In this document: positions 6,113 to 9,611 of the stretch, in pieces
Layout: every line of letters starts with the position of its first letter
How positions within the stretch are numbered: position 1 is the stretch's first letter
NCBI GenBank assembly: GCA_012516115.1
Contig: JAAYXC010000384.1
Location: 1-9,611, forward strand
DNA: 9,611 bases
From: Bacillota bacterium
GTDB taxonomy: Bacteria; Bacillota; UBA4882; JAAYXC01
Reading direction: 5' to 3'
Notes under the pieces: model-generated
Told to the model about the DNA's origin: nothing
What the model saw: only the letters and a program-made list of their open reading frames with translations
Databases searched by the model: none
Position numbers and translations under genes: made by a program

Positions 6113-7030
6113 ATGCTCAGGATTACTCGTAAAAATATCACCTACCGCTTTGGAGAAGAAAATCCCCCTGTTGCCGTAGTAAAGTCCGGCACGGTACTCG
6201 TATTTGAAACGTTGGATGCCCATAGTGGCACCGTTCCAAAGGCATCGGCAGGGACCGATGTATACTTTCCTGACCTAGACGAAACCAACGCTAACCCCGT
6301 TACCGGTCTGGTTTATGTCGAGGGTGCTAGACCAGGTGATACATTGGCAGTCCGGATCCTGGACGTTCAAGTGACCGGTCAGGGCTTCATTCCGGTACGA
6401 CCAAAAATGGGTATTATTCACGATATGTCGGAGCGCCCCCTCGCCCGGATAGTTTCAGTCGAAGGTGATCGGTGGGTCTTAAATGAACAATGGTCATTTC
6501 CACTCCGCCCAATGGTGGGAACCATCGGCACCGCTATACCCGGTCCTGGTGTCCCGACTATGTATCCCGGGGATCACGGCGGAAACATGGATAACAATTA
6601 TGTGCGCAAGGGCGCAACGGTTTATCTGCCAGTTATGGTACCCGGCGCATTGTTCGGTCTTGGCGATGTCCATGCAGCTATGGGGGATGGCGAAGCTACG
6701 AGTGGGGGGATAGACATTTGTGCAGAAGTTACGGTCGAAATTAACTTGGTTAAAGGTGGAGGACTAAGTCCTTATCCCTACATCGAATATGAAGGAATGT
6801 TAATCACTTGCGGTCACGGACCTGATTTGAGTTCGGCCATCGCCTCTGTTACGCGGGAGACCATCAAGATTCTTTCCCGGCAAATGAATATCTCAACACG
6901 CGAAGCTTATCAACTTATTAGTGCTTTAGGAGACATTGGTATTGCTCAAGCCTGTAATTGTCCAGGAGTAGATGTCACAACGCGGTTGACCATTCCGATG
7001 TTTTGGCGGCACCAGGAGGTGATAAAATGA
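6113..7030 (+). CDS. Acetamidase/formamidase family protein
   Basis: The product is a 305-aa cytoplasmic hydrolase of the FmdA/AmdA family. Signature stretches are FETLDAHSGTV near residue 35, NPVTGLVYVEGARPGDTL, and the conserved PGDHGGNMDNNYV block (about 152-164), followed by VYLPVMVPGALFGLGDVHAAMGDGE and the C-terminal REAYQLISALGDIGIAQ and NCPGVDV. Asp154 and His155 and the HAAMGDGE segment correspond to the usual metal/active-site region. Characterised members release ammonia from formamide, acetamide or related short amides. GGGAGG (6096-6101) serves as ribosome site. The stop overlaps the start of the ABC ATPase gene in ATGA, implying translational coupling. Its place beside a sugar-type importer suggests an amide- or carbamoyl-bearing substrate rather than free formamide; that is inference. 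Confidence 0.9.
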   Translation: MLRITRKNITYRFGEENPPVAVVKSGTVLVFETLDAHSGTVPKASAGTDVYFPDLDETNANPVTGLVYVEGARPGDTLAVRILDVQVTGQGFIPVRPKMGIIHDMSERPLARIVSVEGDRWVLNEQWSFPLRPMVGTIGTAIPGPGVPTMYPGDHGGNMDNNYVRKGATVYLPVMVPGALFGLGDVHAAMGDGEATSGGIDICAEVTVEINLVKGGGLSPYPYIEYEGMLITCGHGPDLSSAIASVTRETIKILSRQMNISTREAYQLISALGDIGIAQACNCPGVDVTTRLTIPMFWRHQEVIK

Positions 7031-8541
7031 CGGAACGAGTCCTTGTACTGAAAAACATTACTAAGAGGTTCCCTGGCGTAGTAGCGCTTGACAATGTCGA
7101 TTTTGAACTGAACAAAGCGCAAGTCCATGCACTGGTAGGTGCCAATGGTGCCGGAAAAAGTACATTAGTTAACATTATTGCCGGTGTCATCCGGCCAGAT
7201 CAAGGCCGCATTATCCTTCGAGGCCGTGACGTTTTAATTGAAAATGAAAAACATGCTGCAGAGTTAGGGATATCTATTGTCTACCAAGAACGCAGTTTAG
7301 TTCCTAATCTTTCAGTGGCAGATAACATCTTTGCTGCTCGTCAGCCAATTAATCATTGGGGTTTTATTGACAAAAAGAAACTTCATGAGGAAACGAATAG
7401 AATTCTGGCGCGTTTTAATCTACAGATCGATCCTGACCAATTGGTAGGTACTCTTTCTGCTTCTAAACAACAGTTAATTGAAATTGCCAAAGCATGGTCG
7501 TTGAATTCAGACATCTTTATTCTTGATGAGCCTACCGCTACTATTACAAAAAGTGAAACTGAGATACTTTTTGAGATTATTAAAGACCTTAAAGCAAAAG
7601 GCATTTCCATTATCTACATTTCTCACCGGTTGGAAGAAATTTTCGAAATCGCAGATATGGTGACGATATTGAGAGATGGCAGGCGTGTTGGGACGTATCA
7701 CATCAGTGAGATCCAAATCAACGATATCATTCATCATATGGTGGGCAAAAGCGTTTCAGTAGAAACGCGATCTAGCTTAACCGATAATCGAAGAAAAATT
7801 AAGGCCCTAGAAGTCAGTAATTGTAATGGGATTGGTTTCAGGGATGTTAGTTTCTCCCTTCATGAGGGGGAAATCCTTGGTCTAGCGGGACTGGTGGGTG
7901 CGGGACGGTCGGAATTAGCTAGAGCTTTGTATGGAGTTGACCCTTTATTTTCCGGTGAGATCAGGTTATTCGGCAATAGGGTTAAGTTCAACGGGCCGAG
8001 CGATGCTATTCGCCATGGTATCGGTTATATGCCTGAAGACCGGAAAGAACAAGGTTTGTTTCTCGGAATGTCAGTGGCAGCTAATATTGCTGCTCCAAAT
8101 CTTGGTCGGTTCAGCAAATATGGTTGGATTGATGATGGTAAACTTCGCGACGTAGCTTACGAATACGTTCGCAGATTGAAAATCGTTACCCCGGGGATTG
8201 ATCAGAAGGTCATTAATCTCAGCGGTGGTAATCAACAAAAGGTAGTACTTGCTGCCTGGCTCTTAATCAATCCACGTATTATGATTGTTGATGAACCTAC
8301 AAAAGGGATTGATGTCGGCACTAAAGCTGAAATTTATCGATTGCTTGACGAATTGCGTGCACAGGGCACTTCGATAATTGTTATTTCTTCTGAATTCAAA
8401 GAGCTTTTAGCATTTACCGATAGAATCCTCGTGATGTGGGAAGGGTGCCTAGTCGGTGAGTTAGCGACGAAAGAAGCCACAGAAGAAAAGATTTTAGAGT
8501 TGGCATCTGGATTTAGCAAAGGTTTGCGCATTAATGCATGA
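7027..8541 (+). CDS. Sugar ABC transporter ATP-binding protein (RbsA/MglA type, tandem ATPase)
   Basis: This 504-aa protein has two ABC domains in one chain, the CUT2 arrangement of ribose/galactose/AI-2 importers, and works on the inner face of the membrane. Domain 1 (about 5-240) has Walker A GANGAGKST at 38-46, a degenerate signature TLSASKQQ and Walker B IFILDEPTA. Domain 2 (about 255-500) has a degenerate Walker A GLVGAGRSE, a canonical signature LSGGNQQK and Walker B MIVDEPTKGIDVG. The degenerate P-loop in the second domain is normal for this family. ATG 7027 follows a perfect AGGAGGTGA (7014-7022) and overlaps the preceding gene's stop, so the longer upstream frame is not used. It partners with the permease that follows. 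Base composition is clearly more AT-rich than the genes left of 3950. Confidence 0.95.
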   Translation: MTERVLVLKNITKRFPGVVALDNVDFELNKAQVHALVGANGAGKSTLVNIIAGVIRPDQGRIILRGRDVLIENEKHAAELGISIVYQERSLVPNLSVADNIFAARQPINHWGFIDKKKLHEETNRILARFNLQIDPDQLVGTLSASKQQLIEIAKAWSLNSDIFILDEPTATITKSETEILFEIIKDLKAKGISIIYISHRLEEIFEIADMVTILRDGRRVGTYHISEIQINDIIHHMVGKSVSVETRSSLTDNRRKIKALEVSNCNGIGFRDVSFSLHEGEILGLAGLVGAGRSELARALYGVDPLFSGEIRLFGNRVKFNGPSDAIRHGIGYMPEDRKEQGLFLGMSVAANIAAPNLGRFSKYGWIDDGKLRDVAYEYVRRLKIVTPGIDQKVINLSGGNQQKVVLAAWLLINPRIMIVDEPTKGIDVGTKAEIYRLLDELRAQGTSIIVISSEFKELLAFTDRILVMWEGCLVGELATKEATEEKILELASGFSKGLRINA

Positions 8542-8567
8542 AATTTACGGGGGGAGTAGTGTAAATC

Positions 8568-9557
8568 ATGTCAAGTAAAGAAAAAAGTATATTAAATATC
8601 AGGAGTAATTGGCCTACTCATATCTTTCGCTACCGGGAAGCTACACTTAGTCTAATTATTATTGTATTTTCCTTGCTGCTATCTATTAGGTACCCGAACT
8701 TTTTAACTCTTGGAAATCTTAAAGCTACACTTGTTGGCCTCACTAGTGATGCCATCATTGCTGTAGGCATGTGTATGCTGTTAATAACAGGTGAGATAGA
8801 CTTATCAGTTGGATCGACCCTTGCTCTTGCCGGTGCCGTCACAGGGTTGACCCTTGTATCGAACTGGCCGATCATTCTATCTATCTCGGCCGGAATTTTA
8901 GTCGGCGTAACAATTGGTTTGATTAACGCATTTGTCGTTGACAAGCTTAGAGTTAATTTCTTTATTGCGACTTTGGGGATGATGCAAATAGCACGCGGTA
9001 TCGCAGTGATCCTTGCCGAAGGGGGGATCGCATTTCTTCCTCCGAACTTTACCTGGCTTGGGCAGAAAGTAGTATTTGGTTTTCAATTACCAGTCTGGTT
9101 TATGTTTATCATTATGGTCGTTTTCGGTGTACTTCTAGCTAAGCACCGGGTTTTTCGTCAGCTTTACTATATCGGTGGTAATAGAAGAGCAGCAGCTTTG
9201 TCTGGCATCAATATTTCCCGTATGCGTATCCTGGTATATACGCTGACAGGGGCACTGGCTGCATTTGCAGGTGTTTTAAACACAGCGCGATTTGGTTCTG
9301 CCATCTCTACAGCCGGCGCCAATGCGGAAATGCGCGTTATCGCTGCAGCGGTTATCGGTGGGTGCAGTATGGCCGGTGGAGAAGGCACGATTTTAGGGGT
9401 ATTCTTGGGCACAATTTTTATGTCTTTAATCAGCAGTGCCCTCGTTACAGCCAATGTCTCTGTATACTGGCATTCAATTGTTACCGGTTTGGTTCTTATT
9501 AGTGCGGTTGCCTTCGATATTTTGGTCAATCGTAATCGAATATTATTGCGAAAGTAA
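8568..9557 (+). CDS. Sugar ABC transporter permease (RbsC type)
   Basis: The product is a 329-aa hydrophobic inner-membrane protein with about 8-10 predicted helices, the length usual for RbsC-like (BPD_transp_2) permeases. Characteristic stretches are the second helix region with LITGEIDLSVGSTLALAGAV, the ATLGMMQIARGIA segment, GGNRRAAALSGINISR coupling-helix region facing the ATPase, and NAEMRVIAAAVIGGCSMAGGEGT near the end. A G-rich ribosome site (about 8549-8555) precedes ATG 8568, 26 bp after the ATPase gene, so both are cotranscribed. No periplasmic-type binding protein gene is seen in the window, though one would be expected next to it. Substrate specificity lies in that missing component. 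Confidence 0.93.
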   Translation: MSSKEKSILNIRSNWPTHIFRYREATLSLIIIVFSLLLSIRYPNFLTLGNLKATLVGLTSDAIIAVGMCMLLITGEIDLSVGSTLALAGAVTGLTLVSNWPIILSISAGILVGVTIGLINAFVVDKLRVNFFIATLGMMQIARGIAVILAEGGIAFLPPNFTWLGQKVVFGFQLPVWFMFIIMVVFGVLLAKHRVFRQLYYIGGNRRAAALSGINISRMRILVYTLTGALAAFAGVLNTARFGSAISTAGANAEMRVIAAAVIGGCSMAGGEGTILGVFLGTIFMSLISSALVTANVSVYWHSIVTGLVLISAVAFDILVNRNRILLRK

Positions 9558-9593
9558 TTATATTCTCCTAGACAAACATTGAGGAGGTGATTG

Positions 9594-9611
9594 ATGATAA
9601 ATAGTTACAAG
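9594..9611 (+). CDS. Start of a further operon gene, truncated by the window end
   Basis: Only six codons are visible (MINSYK from ATG 9594). A perfect GAGGAGGTGATT (9581-9592) lies just upstream, and the gap to the permease gene is 36 bp with no terminator-like hairpin, so translation clearly begins here and the operon continues. A second permease or the substrate-binding protein is expected from the layout, but the residues do not show which. TTG at 9591 is a less likely start. Confidence 0.6.

Overview
The window looks like chromosome of an anaerobic, moderately GC-rich member of the Firmicutes (Clostridia; a Moorella- or Desulfotomaculum-like relative is my guess). The hints are strong AGGAGGTGA-type ribosome binding sites, GTG and TTG starts, a short ArgA-type N-acetyltransferase, a rubredoxin-flavin reductase fusion and an MgtE-only magnesium transporter. 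Taxonomy cannot be fixed from the sequence alone.

Left part (1-3935, about 60% G+C by spot count) holds housekeeping genes. These are the 3' part of a TcdA-like tRNA-modifying enzyme (+), a full mgtE (-) with a perfect-consensus promoter and a structured leader of about 245 nt, an ArgA-like GNAT N-acetyltransferase (+), a rubredoxin-like/flavin reductase fusion (+), and a HIT-family protein (-). The last two overlap tail to tail by 50 bp.

Middle (3936-5106) is a junction. About 190 bp is present twice as a diverged near-tandem repeat. The second copy runs into the start of a GntR/FadR-type regulator gene, and the first carries a dead remnant of that gene's first codons. The regulator is interrupted by one in-frame TAG. 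An AT-rich motif in both repeats recurs inverted inside a 25-bp hairpin/palindrome just upstream of the next gene, so it is a candidate operator.

Right part (5107-9611, falling to about 40-45% G+C in the transporter genes) is a co-directional operon. It encodes a TIM-barrel sugar isomerase/epimerase-like protein, an acetamidase/formamidase-family hydrolase, an RbsA-type double ATPase (4-bp ATGA overlap), an RbsC-type permease, and the first codons of another gene behind a perfect Shine-Dalgarno. The set reads as import and catabolism of a small sugar-like or amide-bearing compound under the GntR-type regulator. The substrate is not identifiable from sequence. No tRNA, rRNA, CRISPR array or transposase gene was found.
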